Shown in pieces: positions 8,716 through 16,372 of a stretch of DNA of 64,000 nt. The stretch is from positions 186,001-250,000 of the forward strand of contig NZ_KE387242.1 in NCBI RefSeq assembly GCF_000430765.1, written 5' to 3'. The position numbers and the translations under genes were made by a program. How positions within the stretch are numbered: the stretch's first letter is position 1; each line of letters opens with the position of its first letter. Under the pieces are notes generated by a model that did no database searches, was not told where the DNA came from, and saw only the letters and a program-made list of their open reading frames with translations. The DNA is from Peribacillus kribbensis DSM 17871 (GTDB lineage: Bacteria; Bacillota; Bacilli; Bacillales; DSM-1321).

Positions 8716-8847
8716 CTGAGTTTTGCTGCCTGGTTTGGCGTAGGTGCAGTAGCTGCAAAAGGATTGTTTGGGAAATCGAAAAGGAATAAATACTCTCTGT
8801 TTCTTCATCGTGAAGAAACATTCTTTTGGCAAAGACATTCACTTTAA
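8716..8847 (+). CDS. Possible 43-residue peptide with a non-ATG start
   Basis: GAGGTGATTG is followed after a short gap by CTG and a 43-codon frame. It begins SFAAWFGVGAVAAKGLFGKSKR, a hydrophobic glycine-rich stretch and a basic cluster, and ends four bases into the 3' end of the opposite-strand protease gene. CTG starts are rare, so this is weak. Confidence 0.2.
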   Translation: MSFAAWFGVGAVAAKGLFGKSKRNKYSLFLHREETFFWQRHSL

Positions 8848-9353
8848 CTGATATAAACCCGGAGACGGTTTTCCAAAATTCCGATTTCCCAACTAGTTTC
8901 CCTAAATCCAAATCGCTGGTTGATCGAAGTACGGTTTTTCAGGAGCCATTCGGCGGCAAACTCGTTGGCGTCCTCCTCGGTCCAGGCCGCATGATAGCAC
9001 CCCGGTTCAGGAAGATTATGAAGAAATCGAGCTTTCTGTGTCGTGTACTGCTCATGATGACGGAGTTCATGGTAGAGGCAAAAGATGGAGTGAAGTACTT
9101 TTAAGGTGCGGGAATCGTAGGGCAGGTTAAACATATAAAGAAAGACCGACTGGTATTGATAATTGTAAATGGAAAAGATCTTGTTTTTGACGATGTGCTT
9201 AAGAATCTGATATTCTCTGTACACATTTCTCTTCATTGTGTACGAATGGATATCCTTCCATTGTTCAAAAAGATAAATTGAAGGCATTACAATATTTTTA
9301 TGAGGCAGCAGCCCAATGAGATAGTGAACATCCCCCTTTGACAGAATACTCAA
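8844..9353 (-). CDS. HExxH metallopeptidase-like protein (M78/IrrE-like pattern)
   Basis: A 169-residue protein with HELRH at about residues 95-99 and a downstream EEDANEFAAEWLL. This combination (zinc-binding HExxH plus the Exx(A)xxFA helix) is the signature of ImmA/IrrE-type M78 peptidases and related Bacillus families such as DUF3920. No HTH domain is present. The TTG start at 9353 is backed by AAGGAGG seven bases upstream. There is no obvious partner repressor next to it, unlike typical ImmA genes, so its substrate is unknown. Confidence 0.65.
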   Translation of the reverse strand: MSILSKGDVHYLIGLLPHKNIVMPSIYLFEQWKDIHSYTMKRNVYREYQILKHIVKNKIFSIYNYQYQSVFLYMFNLPYDSRTLKVLHSIFCLYHELRHHEQYTTQKARFLHNLPEPGCYHAAWTEEDANEFAAEWLLKNRTSINQRFGFRETSWEIGILENRLRVYIS

Positions 9354-9972
9354 ATAAATTCCTCCTTTTTATCATCATACACCCGATCAGGCTGGGAAGG
9401 AATATGAATTTTTGGCTTCTTTTTATAAAAATAAGCTCTGTTAAACAGCTTTGTTGAAAATCTATGAATAATAAATTTTATCATCTAATTAGATTGTAAA
9501 GATAAGGGGAAAGTAGTGATTTAAGTGACAGTAGATAATAACAAGGATCAGCCCTAAACAATGCGTTCGAACTTCTGTTTATTTACCGAAATGAATCAAT
9601 TAAATGACTTAGTACATAAACTTCACAGATTTATTGAAGAACAAACTCTAGAGATTGAGAGCCTGCAGGACAGCCTAAGCTAAATGGATGTGAAATATGG
9701 AAACCAAGATCAATGGCAATTTGTTTCTATAATTTGCCGTACTAAGTATCATACCCTTACTGCATGATAACCTTATTGCAGCTTCCCTCCATTATCACTT
9801 TTACATTGTAGACCTTTTTTTATGATTATAATTTAAAAGCTGGCATTATAACCATTATCTTACTTATATTTAATGATGTATTTTCACTATAAATGGTCTA
9901 TCAGATTTAGGTATATTATTTGCCGCAAATATCATCTGATATTTGTTGGTTTTTTTGTCATTTATTTAATGG
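9354..9972. other. Long intergenic region
   Basis: A stretch of about 620 bases whose only coding candidate is the 40-residue frame at 9561. The rest is AT-rich with no terminator-like hairpin or recognisable RNA. Confidence 0.4.
9561..9683 (+). CDS. Possible 40-residue coiled-coil peptide
   Basis: An ATG frame whose last 30 residues (from MNQLNDLVHKLHRFIEEQTL) have clean heptad spacing of Leu/Ile, as in a short coiled coil. The upstream AAGGAT is rather far (about 12 bases) from the start. It could be a real micro-protein or a remnant. Confidence 0.3.
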   Translation: MRSNFCLFTEMNQLNDLVHKLHRFIEEQTLEIESLQDSLS

Positions 9973-10001
9973 TTTACCAATTGAAGTGTTCAGGTTATAA
10001 T
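9973..10001 (+). promoter_or_regulatory. Promoter of the Bcr/CflA gene
   Basis: TTTACC and TATAAT are separated by 17 bases, about 85 bases before the efflux gene. The leader between them contains a small CTTGG/CCAAG hairpin near 10032-10045 of unknown role. Confidence 0.6.
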
Positions 10002-10086
10002 CGAGAGTGTTTAATTTAGGTTCTCGAAATACCTTGGATACCAAGCACTATAACTTTAAAACTGATGAAAGAAAGGTGAGTGCAAC

Positions 10087-11313
10087 TTGGAAAAATCTGT
10101 GGGAAAGAAACGGCTGCAGCTTGCAGTACTTTTAGGCTCCCTTGGAATTCTGGGGCCTTTTACAATCGATACCTATTTGCCGTCTTTTCCTACTATAGTA
10201 AAAGAATTTCATACGACGGCTTCACTTGTCCAGATTAGTTTAACTTCCTGCCTGCTGGGTCTTGGAATAGGCCAATTAGTGATCGGGCCGTTAAGCGATG
10301 TGAAGGGGCGCCGGAAGCCTTTATTGTTTTTCCTTTGCATATACATCCTGGCATCCCTGGCATGCTCATTTTCACCGAATATCTATTTCCTTATTGGGTC
10401 CAGATTTGTGCAGGGATTCGCTGCGTCAGGCGGAATCGTGTTATCACGAGCCATTGTAAGGGATCTTTATAGCGGAAAGGAATTGACTAAATTCTTTTCG
10501 CTGATGGTGTTAGTAGGCAACCTTGGTCCAATCCTCGCTCCCGTTGCCGGGGGAGCCATCCTAACGTTTTATGACTGGAATGGGGTCTTTATTGCACTGA
10601 CCATCCTTGGAATCATTTTGACCTTTACCGTTTCATTCAAATTAAAAGAGACCCTGCCGCCTGAAAAGCGGCTTCCAAGTAATCTGCCACAGGTTCTGGG
10701 CAACTTTGGGACATTATTTAAAGATAAAGAGTTCATGGGCTATGCCTTTACCCAAGGTTTCATCACTGCCGGCATTTTTGCTTACGTTTCTGGTATTCCG
10801 TTTGTTTATCAGAATGTGTATGGAGTGACAGCCCAGCAATTTAGTTTATTGTTTGGAATCAATGGCGTTGCTTTGATTATTGGAAGCCAGTCGGTTGGCA
10901 GGCTGACAGACATCATTTCGGAACGAACTTTCTTGAAAATAGGAATAGGCCTTGCCAATGTATCAGGTTTATCTCTGCTCATTGCACTCTTATTAAAGGC
11001 TCCGCTTATTGGAGTCGCCATCCCCATTTTCTTTTTTATCTGTTCCATTAGTCTAATTGGAACTACATCATTCACACTGGCGATTCAGTCACAAGGACAT
11101 ATGGCGGGCAGCGCTTCTGCATTATTGGGACTATTGCCCTTTGTCATGGGCTCGCTGGCTGCGCCGATAGTGGGAATTGGCGGAGCGTACACAGGAGTTC
11201 CAATGGCCTCCGTCATTTTTGGCGCCAGCTTTTTGGCCTTCTTGTGTTATTTTATCCTGGTAAGAAAGAAGAAAGTTCAAAAGACGGTTCTTGTGGCCAA
11301 TCGAAAAGCTTAA
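10087..11313 (+). CDS. Bcr/CflA family drug-efflux MFS transporter
   Basis: A 408-residue, 12-helix major facilitator. The N-terminal FTIDTYLPSFPTI and the loop GPLSDVKGRRKPLL are typical of the Bcr/CflA drug/H+ antiporter group (bicyclomycin, chloramphenicol and similar compounds). The protein sits in the cytoplasmic membrane and exports substrates in exchange for protons. The start is TTG, with AAAGGTGAG eight bases upstream. A consensus-like promoter lies upstream and a terminator downstream, so it forms a single-gene unit. The actual substrate is unknown. Confidence 0.9.
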   Translation: MEKSVGKKRLQLAVLLGSLGILGPFTIDTYLPSFPTIVKEFHTTASLVQISLTSCLLGLGIGQLVIGPLSDVKGRRKPLLFFLCIYILASLACSFSPNIYFLIGSRFVQGFAASGGIVLSRAIVRDLYSGKELTKFFSLMVLVGNLGPILAPVAGGAILTFYDWNGVFIALTILGIILTFTVSFKLKETLPPEKRLPSNLPQVLGNFGTLFKDKEFMGYAFTQGFITAGIFAYVSGIPFVYQNVYGVTAQQFSLLFGINGVALIIGSQSVGRLTDIISERTFLKIGIGLANVSGLSLLIALLLKAPLIGVAIPIFFFICSISLIGTTSFTLAIQSQGHMAGSASALLGLLPFVMGSLAAPIVGIGGAYTGVPMASVIFGASFLAFLCYFILVRKKKVQKTVLVANRKA

Positions 11314-11415
11314 TTTTTCTTTACTTCCTTTTAAAAGGGGAGGTGGGGGATAAGAACCCATGGAATGTTTAACTCAGGCCCCTTACAGGAGGGGAAATGA
11401 GCAATAGGATGAAAT

Positions 11416-11446
11416 AAAAATGCTGCCGTTTGGCGGCATTTTTATT
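11416..11446 (+). terminator. Terminator after the efflux gene
   Basis: A hairpin AAAAATGCTGCCG / CGGCATTTTT with a short loop. Its T-rich arms could also stop minus-strand transcription. Confidence 0.8.
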
Positions 11447-11476
11447 TAAACGGGATTTACATGTTTAAATGAACTC

Positions 11477-11505
11477 CATAAAAAATAACAGCGGCCTAAG
11501 CGCTG
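11477..11505 (-). terminator. Terminator of the secreted-peptide gene
   Basis: The stem ACAGCG/CGCTGT with a 7-base loop, followed by TATTTTTTAT on the minus strand, sits immediately after the small gene at 11506. Confidence 0.65.
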
Positions 11506-11619
11506 TCACTTTATCAGATTTTTGTTGCTGTCCGGGATATGATTGACAGCTGCTTTTGCATGTCCGTGGGCACATAGTAGTAATGATGAGGCTAAAAAGG
11601 TTCCTAATATCTTTTTCAT
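11506..11619 (-). CDS. Short secreted peptide precursor, hypothetical
   Basis: A 37-residue frame with a textbook signal peptide: MKK, a hydrophobic core ILGTFLASSLLLCA, and a likely cleavage after HAKA. A tail of about 14 residues (AVNHIPDSNKNLIK) would be released. AGGGGGA lies 5 bases before the ATG and a terminator follows. The layout is that of Phr-type exported signalling pre-peptides or other processed micro-peptides. No Rap-type receptor gene is adjacent, so a signalling role is only a possibility. Confidence 0.55.
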   Translation of the reverse strand: MKKILGTFLASSLLLCAHGHAKAAVNHIPDSNKNLIK

Positions 11620-11741
11620 GTGTTCCCCCTAAATAGTAATACCTCATTTTAGCATCACTATAGGCCGATTGGTTCAGTTAGATAAACCAAAATACCGATA
11701 CGTTTCTTTATTTGTGGAAACCTCCAAAAGGTTTCATTCGA

Positions 11742-12149
11742 TTAAAAACTCCCTATCTTATTCACTTTATGTATATCCTCTGTTCCTGCATCCAGGGCCG
11801 TTTTATAATAGGAACATTTATGGCGGATCAAATCCATGGTCCTGTTTAGTTCTTCCAGCTGTGCTTCTACTGCCGCTTTCCGTTCCAGGAACATGTCATA
11901 TCTTTGTTTGAGGGTTGCGTCGCCCTCCGAACACCACTCGATGAAACCTTTGATGTCCTTGATGGGCATCCCGGTTGATTTAAGGCATTGAATGATTTTT
12001 AAGGCTTCGATGTCAGATTCCTTAAATAATCGGGTTCCGCTGGGAGTACGTTCTACAAAAGGCATCAGCCCTTCTTTGTCGTAGTATCGCAGGGCATATA
12101 CCGTAAGATTTAATTCTTTTGCCACTTCACTGATTGAATATGTGACCAT
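11742..12149 (-). CDS. adhR: MerR-family regulator, AdhR-like
   Basis: A 135-residue MerR protein. The winged-helix N-terminus (YSISEVAKELNLTVYALRYYDKEGL, then ERTPSGTRLF) is followed by a single Cys at position 55 in the segment ALKIIQCLKSTGM, and a coiled-coil dimerisation helix (EAQLEELNRTMDLIRHK). B. subtilis AdhR, which controls the aldehyde-detoxifying adhA, also relies on a single conserved Cys in this region that reacts with aldehydes. The gene is divergent from an adhA-like gene whose promoter has MerR-type geometry, which supports the assignment. Confidence 0.82.
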   Translation of the reverse strand: MVTYSISEVAKELNLTVYALRYYDKEGLMPFVERTPSGTRLFKESDIEALKIIQCLKSTGMPIKDIKGFIEWCSEGDATLKQRYDMFLERKAAVEAQLEELNRTMDLIRHKCSYYKTALDAGTEDIHKVNKIGSF

Positions 12150-12272
12150 TCGTCCTACCCCATTTCTTTATATGCAGACATCGAGTTATCTCTATATTTT
12201 GAAAGCATTCTCTCATGCTGACTGGGAAATGTCAAAATATTAAATCCGTCATATCCATCGAGGGGTTATTAC

Positions 12273-12303
12273 TTGACCTAGAGTTAACTAGAGGGCTTAT
12301 TCT
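12273..12303 (+). promoter_or_regulatory. MerR-type promoter/operator of adhA
   Basis: TTGACC and TATTCT are separated by 19 bases, the over-long spacer typical of MerR-activated promoters. The spacer and -35 edge hold an imperfect dyad, CCTAGAGTTAACTAGAGG (12277-12294), symmetrical at 14 of 18 positions around GTTAAC. This is the likely AdhR site. Confidence 0.75.
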
Positions 12304-12379
12304 AGTTTTGCAAGAGAAAAGAAAGATAAGCATTTTATTCTTTTTTCTCTTGGACATTTAGAATTGGAGGTACTGCATA

Positions 12380-13420
12380 ATGGTGATAGCTAAAGCGAGA
12401 GCAGTCGATGGTCCGGATCAATCATTCCACGCTGCTGAAATTACAAGACGTGAAATTGATTCACAGGACGTTTTGATTGAAATTAAATTTGCAGGTATAT
12501 GTCATTCCGATATCCATACGGCTCATGGGGAGTGGGGTCCTGTAAATTATCCGCTTGTGCCAGGGCACGAGATTGCGGGGATTGTGACTGAAGTGGGATC
12601 CGAGGTCACAAAGTACAAGGTGGGCGACCGGGTTGGAGTCGGATGTATGGTGGACTCCTGCGGTGAATGTGTGAACTGCCGCAAAGGAGAGGAGCAATAC
12701 TGTCTAAAAGGAAATGTTCCTACCTACGCGGGTGTGGACAAATACGGTGAGCCTACCCAGGGCGGTTATTCTACTCATATCGTGGTAACGGAAGACTTTG
12801 TTGTCCGTATTCCGGATGGTATGGAACTGGATGCGGCAGCGCCATTGCTTTGTGCAGGCATTACGACTTATTCTCCGTTAAAACATTGGGGAGCAGGCCC
12901 AGACAAGAAAGTAGCGATTGTCGGTATGGGCGGTCTCGGCCATATGGCTGTCAAGATTGCAGCTGCCATGGGCGCAGAAGTGACAGTCCTGTCACAGACT
13001 TTGAGTAAAAAGGAAGACGGATTGGAATTTGGCGCAGAAAACTACTATGCCACCAAAGACCCGGAAACATTTGAAAAACTTGCGGGAACCTTTGATTTAA
13101 TAATCAATACCGTAAGCGCGAAGCTCGACATGGATGCTTATTTTGGCCTTCTGACTCTTGATGGCACTCTCGTAAATGTGGGTGCGCCTGCGGAGCCATT
13201 GTCTGTGAATGTGTTCTCTCTCATCGGCCACCGCCGTTCATTTGCAGGCTCCATGATTGGGGGCATCCGCGAGACTCAGGAAATGCTGGATTTTTGTGCA
13301 GAGCATAATATCGGTCCTAAAATTGAGATCATCTCTGCCGATCAAATTGACGAAGCATACAAACGCGTATTAGCTTCGGATGTAAAGTATCGTTTTGTCA
13401 TTGACATCAGCACCATGTAA
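12380..13420 (+). CDS. adhA: Zinc-dependent alcohol dehydrogenase, AdhA-like
   Basis: A 346-residue medium-chain dehydrogenase. Catalytic zinc ligands are in AGICHSDIH (Cys41) and PGHEIAG. The structural zinc site is the four-Cys cluster in the [16 protein letters not shown] region, and the coenzyme fold shows [11 protein letters not shown]. It should interconvert alcohols and aldehydes with NAD(P)H. With AdhR it would detoxify reactive aldehydes such as formaldehyde or methylglyoxal, as in B. subtilis. GGAGG lies 10 bases before the ATG. Confidence 0.9.
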   Translation: MVIAKARAVDGPDQSFHAAEITRREIDSQDVLIEIKFAGICHSDIHTAHGEWGPVNYPLVPGHEIAGIVTEVGSEVTKYKVGDRVGVGCMVDSCGECVNCRKGEEQYCLKGNVPTYAGVDKYGEPTQGGYSTHIVVTEDFVVRIPDGMELDAAAPLLCAGITTYSPLKHWGAGPDKKVAIVGMGGLGHMAVKIAAAMGAEVTVLSQTLSKKEDGLEFGAENYYATKDPETFEKLAGTFDLIINTVSAKLDMDAYFGLLTLDGTLVNVGAPAEPLSVNVFSLIGHRRSFAGSMIGGIRETQEMLDFCAEHNIGPKIEIISADQIDEAYKRVLASDVKYRFVIDISTM

Positions 13421-13439
13421 GCTGGGTATTTCAAAGGTA

Positions 13440-13483
13440 AAAGGGGGTGCCAAAAGACTGGCTTTTGGCACCCCCTTTTTTGT
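13440..13483 (+). terminator. Terminator of adhA
   Basis: A very strong perfect hairpin (AAGGGGGTGCCAAAAG with its complement) is followed by TTTTTTG. Confidence 0.9.
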
Positions 13484-13575
13484 TTGGATCCCATGTTAGC
13501 TATTAGAAATAGTGTCTGTCTTTTTCCCTGATAGGGATGGTTTAATATAAAAGTTTGTCAGGTAAATAGCACATG

Positions 13576-13630
13576 AAAAAAGCTGGACTGGCCGTGTACC
13601 AATTATGGTGTACGGACAGCCCAGCTTTTT
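13576..13630 (-). terminator. Terminator of the ABC ATPase gene
   Basis: A long hairpin (AAAAAGCTGG...GTACACC arms) with flanking T/A runs lies directly after the minus-strand stop codon. It could work on both strands. Confidence 0.8.
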
Positions 13631-14437
13631 TTAGTTTGAAAAAGCCTTCACTTTAATCCATGGCCGCCCATCGAGCCAATCAACTGATAAGGGAACACGG
13701 AAGGTTTCATGGAGCAATGGTTCAGTGAGCGTGGCATGCTTATCTCCCTGTGCAATGACGCTGCCGTTCTTTAATAGCATCACATGTGAAATGGAAGGGA
13801 CGATTTCTTCGATATGATGAGTGACATATATCACGGCTGGACCATTCTGGGCTGAGGTCAAATCTTCGATCGTTGATAACAGTTCTTCCTTTGAGTAGAT
13901 ATCCAGTCCATTGCATGGCTCATCCAGGATAAGGATTTTCGGGGAAGACATCAAGGCTCTTGCTATCATCGTTTTTCGTTTTTCTCCCTGGGAAAGAGTG
14001 ATGATGTTCTGATGAGCTAAATGCTCAATATTAAAGGCAGAAAGCAGTTTTAATGCTTCCTCGACATCCTCCCGGGATATCTGCTCATATAAGCCTATCG
14101 AGGCGAATTTTCCGCTTATGACGACCTCCAGTGCAGAATCACTGGGGCGGGCGTTATACTGATCGTCCAGGGAGGAGCTGACCCAGCCGATCGATTTCCG
14201 CAATTCAGGGATATTTGTTTTTCCAAAGAGCTGTCCCAGCACGGAGACACTCCCGCCAGAAGGCCACTGATAGCCCGTGATGATCTTTAAAATGGATGTT
14301 TTTCCGGATCCATTCAAGCCTAATAAAGCCCAGTGCTGTCCTGTTTTTACTTGCCAGTTCACTTGATCCAGAATCTGTTTTTCGTTCCTCTGCCAATGAA
14401 TGTCCTGGAGGGAAATGATGCTTGTATGCTGCTCCAT
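13631..14437 (-). CDS. ylmA: ABC transporter ATP-binding protein, YlmA-like
   Basis: A 268-residue ATPase with Walker A GLNGSGKT (40-47), the signature LSQGE (148-152), Walker B ILILDEP (168-174) and the H-loop region VTHH. No permease gene is adjacent, so it is an orphan ATPase. It resembles B. subtilis YlmA and ModF/PhrA-like ATPases, which may act with an unlinked membrane partner or in regulation. The symbol is tentative. GGGAG is upstream of the ATG. Confidence 0.75.
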   Translation of the reverse strand: MEQHTSIISLQDIHWQRNEKQILDQVNWQVKTGQHWALLGLNGSGKTSILKIITGYQWPSGGSVSVLGQLFGKTNIPELRKSIGWVSSSLDDQYNARPSDSALEVVISGKFASIGLYEQISREDVEEALKLLSAFNIEHLAHQNIITLSQGEKRKTMIARALMSSPKILILDEPCNGLDIYSKEELLSTIEDLTSAQNGPAVIYVTHHIEEIVPSISHVMLLKNGSVIAQGDKHATLTEPLLHETFRVPLSVDWLDGRPWIKVKAFSN

Positions 14438-14583
14438 TTAAATAACTCCCTACTCTCAAATAGTTATAAAATTCATTATATTACAAAATCTAATTTATCA
14501 AAAGCGGGAAACAGATAAAAATAAAGGATTGAAAGATTCCAATCAGGAAAACCTAGAGCTAAAAATAGATGAGGGTGATATGT

Positions 14584-15003
14584 TTGTTTGCAAAATTACT
14601 GAGCTGTAATTTCTTAGCGATCCTGCTCCTCTGTACAAGCTCGACGGCTTTAGCTCATCATGGCCAAAAAAGCGACATAATTGCGGCAGCTTCTGCAGGG
14701 TTGAGTACAAACGATTTAGAGGAAGTCCTGATTAAGCAGCTTCACAGTCAGATTTCAGAAGTGATTATGAAGGTTTATAACGTAGAAATTCCTCAATATA
14801 AGAATGCCCGGATCCTCTTGGTGAAGAAGGAAGCCTTGCAGGAAACATCTGAACAACTAAAGCCCGCTATCATTCACATCGTAAAAGTGAGGGTCGATGT
14901 TATTGAAAGGGAAAAAACGGCTTCTCTGGACATAACTTTTACTGATAATAATTCAGAGGGCCGTTTGGCTGTTAAGAATATGAAGAAAGTTAAACTGCCA
15001 TAG
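14584..15003 (+). CDS. Secreted DUF3888-like protein
   Basis: A protein of about 139 residues. Its signal peptide has a core (FLAILLLCTSSTALA) and probable cleavage before HHG. The mature part has a helix (EEVLIKQLHSQISEVIMKVYN), then YKNARILLVKK and a strand pattern ending in DITFTDN, as in DUF3888 proteins of Bacillus. I favour the TTG at 14584, with GAGGGTGAT a few bases upstream, over the ATG at 14569, which lacks a site. Function is unknown, and the family assignment is moderately sure. Confidence 0.65.
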   Translation: MFAKLLSCNFLAILLLCTSSTALAHHGQKSDIIAAASAGLSTNDLEEVLIKQLHSQISEVIMKVYNVEIPQYKNARILLVKKEALQETSEQLKPAIIHIVKVRVDVIEREKTASLDITFTDNNSEGRLAVKNMKKVKLP

Positions 15004-15013
15004 ATAAACGAAA

Positions 15014-15054
15014 CAAAGACCTTTCTCTAAAATGGAGTGAGGTCTTTTGTTTTT
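15014..15054 (+). terminator. Terminator after the DUF3888-like gene
   Basis: AAAGACC and GGTCTTT arms with imperfect inner pairing are followed by TGTTTTT. Confidence 0.7.
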
Positions 15055-15139
15055 ATCGTTTAGAAAACATTTGACCCGAATAGGGGAATTGAATTCGCAG
15101 ATGCACCATATAAACATACGAAAGGGGGCATCGAATAAC

Positions 15140-16237
15140 ATGCAGACTCATTTCCGTGCAAATGTCAGTATGGTTTACATCATGACCAATAATGAAGCAA
15201 TGAATCAAGTCATCGCTTTTTTCAGGGATATGAATGGCATGCTTACCTATATGGGATCATACCCGACTTATGGCAGGGGGACCGGTACAAAGGAGGTGTC
15301 CACAGCAACAACCAATGATGGGGTGGATCCCCTGACTTCACAGGGTGCTCTGACATTATCCCGGGATGGACGTTTTCTTCTGGCTGTGAACGCAGGCAGT
15401 CATAGTGTCAGCAGTTTCATGATAACAAACATAGGTGAGCCCGTTCTTGTGGATGTCAAGCCGTCGGGAGGTGCACAGCCGAATACCGTGGATGTGTTTG
15501 GAAATCTGGTCTATGTGGCCAATGTAGGGAACGCTGCCAATCATTTCACATCGAATGTCACGGGTTTCCGCATGGACCATAACGGACGCCTTACTCCCAT
15601 ACCCGGATCCACCCGCTCTCTCAGCACATTTAAAGCTCAGCCCGCTCAGTTGCTTTTTACACGGAATGGCAGGAAACTCCTTGTAACCGAGCTTACTTCA
15701 AACTCTCTAAGTGTATACGATGTTAATCCGAATGGTACCCTTACAGAACCCATCGTGAATCCTTCGTATGGGAAGGGACCATTGGGTGCATGTTTCCTGT
15801 CCGCTGGAGTGCTCCTGGTTACTGAAGCAGATTCCAATGCCCTTTCCTCCTATTTCATGAATAACAATGGGACACTTCGCGTGATCAGCGGTTCTGTCAT
15901 GAACGGATATAAAACCGCCTGCTGGGTTGTCACAACCAAGGATGAACGATTCGCCTATGTCACCAATACCTTAAGCGGCACGATCTCTACATACGGAATT
16001 GATCATGGAGCCTTATCCGTTGTAAGGCATATTACCAGCACGCCAGGGGATACCGTTCCGGGGCTTCCGATGGATGTTGGAGTGAGCAAAGACGGACGGC
16101 ATTTTTATACTCTAAATGGTAACCAGGGGACCGTCTCTGTATTTTCCATACAAAGGGACGGGATCCTGGTTAGAATGCAGGTTGCGGCCTGGACCGCATT
16201 CCCTTATTTGGGATCACAGGGCTTAGCGATTCTTTAA
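15140..16237 (+). CDS. Lactonase-like beta-propeller protein
   Basis: A 365-residue protein built from repeated blades such as LSRDGRFLLAVNAGSHSVSSF, LLFTRNGRKLLVTELTSNSL and VVTTKDERFAYVTNTLSGTIS. This is the seven-bladed 6-phosphogluconolactonase/YncE-type fold. No signal peptide is seen. Whether it is a real lactonase cannot be told from the sequence. I chose the ATG at 15140, behind AAGGGGGC; a 31-codon extension overlaps the previous terminator. It precedes a large secreted protein but is about 130 bases away. Confidence 0.8.
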   Translation: MQTHFRANVSMVYIMTNNEAMNQVIAFFRDMNGMLTYMGSYPTYGRGTGTKEVSTATTNDGVDPLTSQGALTLSRDGRFLLAVNAGSHSVSSFMITNIGEPVLVDVKPSGGAQPNTVDVFGNLVYVANVGNAANHFTSNVTGFRMDHNGRLTPIPGSTRSLSTFKAQPAQLLFTRNGRKLLVTELTSNSLSVYDVNPNGTLTEPIVNPSYGKGPLGACFLSAGVLLVTEADSNALSSYFMNNNGTLRVISGSVMNGYKTACWVVTTKDERFAYVTNTLSGTISTYGIDHGALSVVRHITSTPGDTVPGLPMDVGVSKDGRHFYTLNGNQGTVSVFSIQRDGILVRMQVAAWTAFPYLGSQGLAIL

Positions 16238-16372
16238 TAAGTCCAAGTTTACTAGAGTTTTACATTTGGAATAAATTACAAGGATCAAAATCAAAACTTA
16301 TCATATCGTACTTCAGACTTTCATGGTAAATTCTTGTTATTATATTAAAATATTCCTGAATAAGAGGTAATA

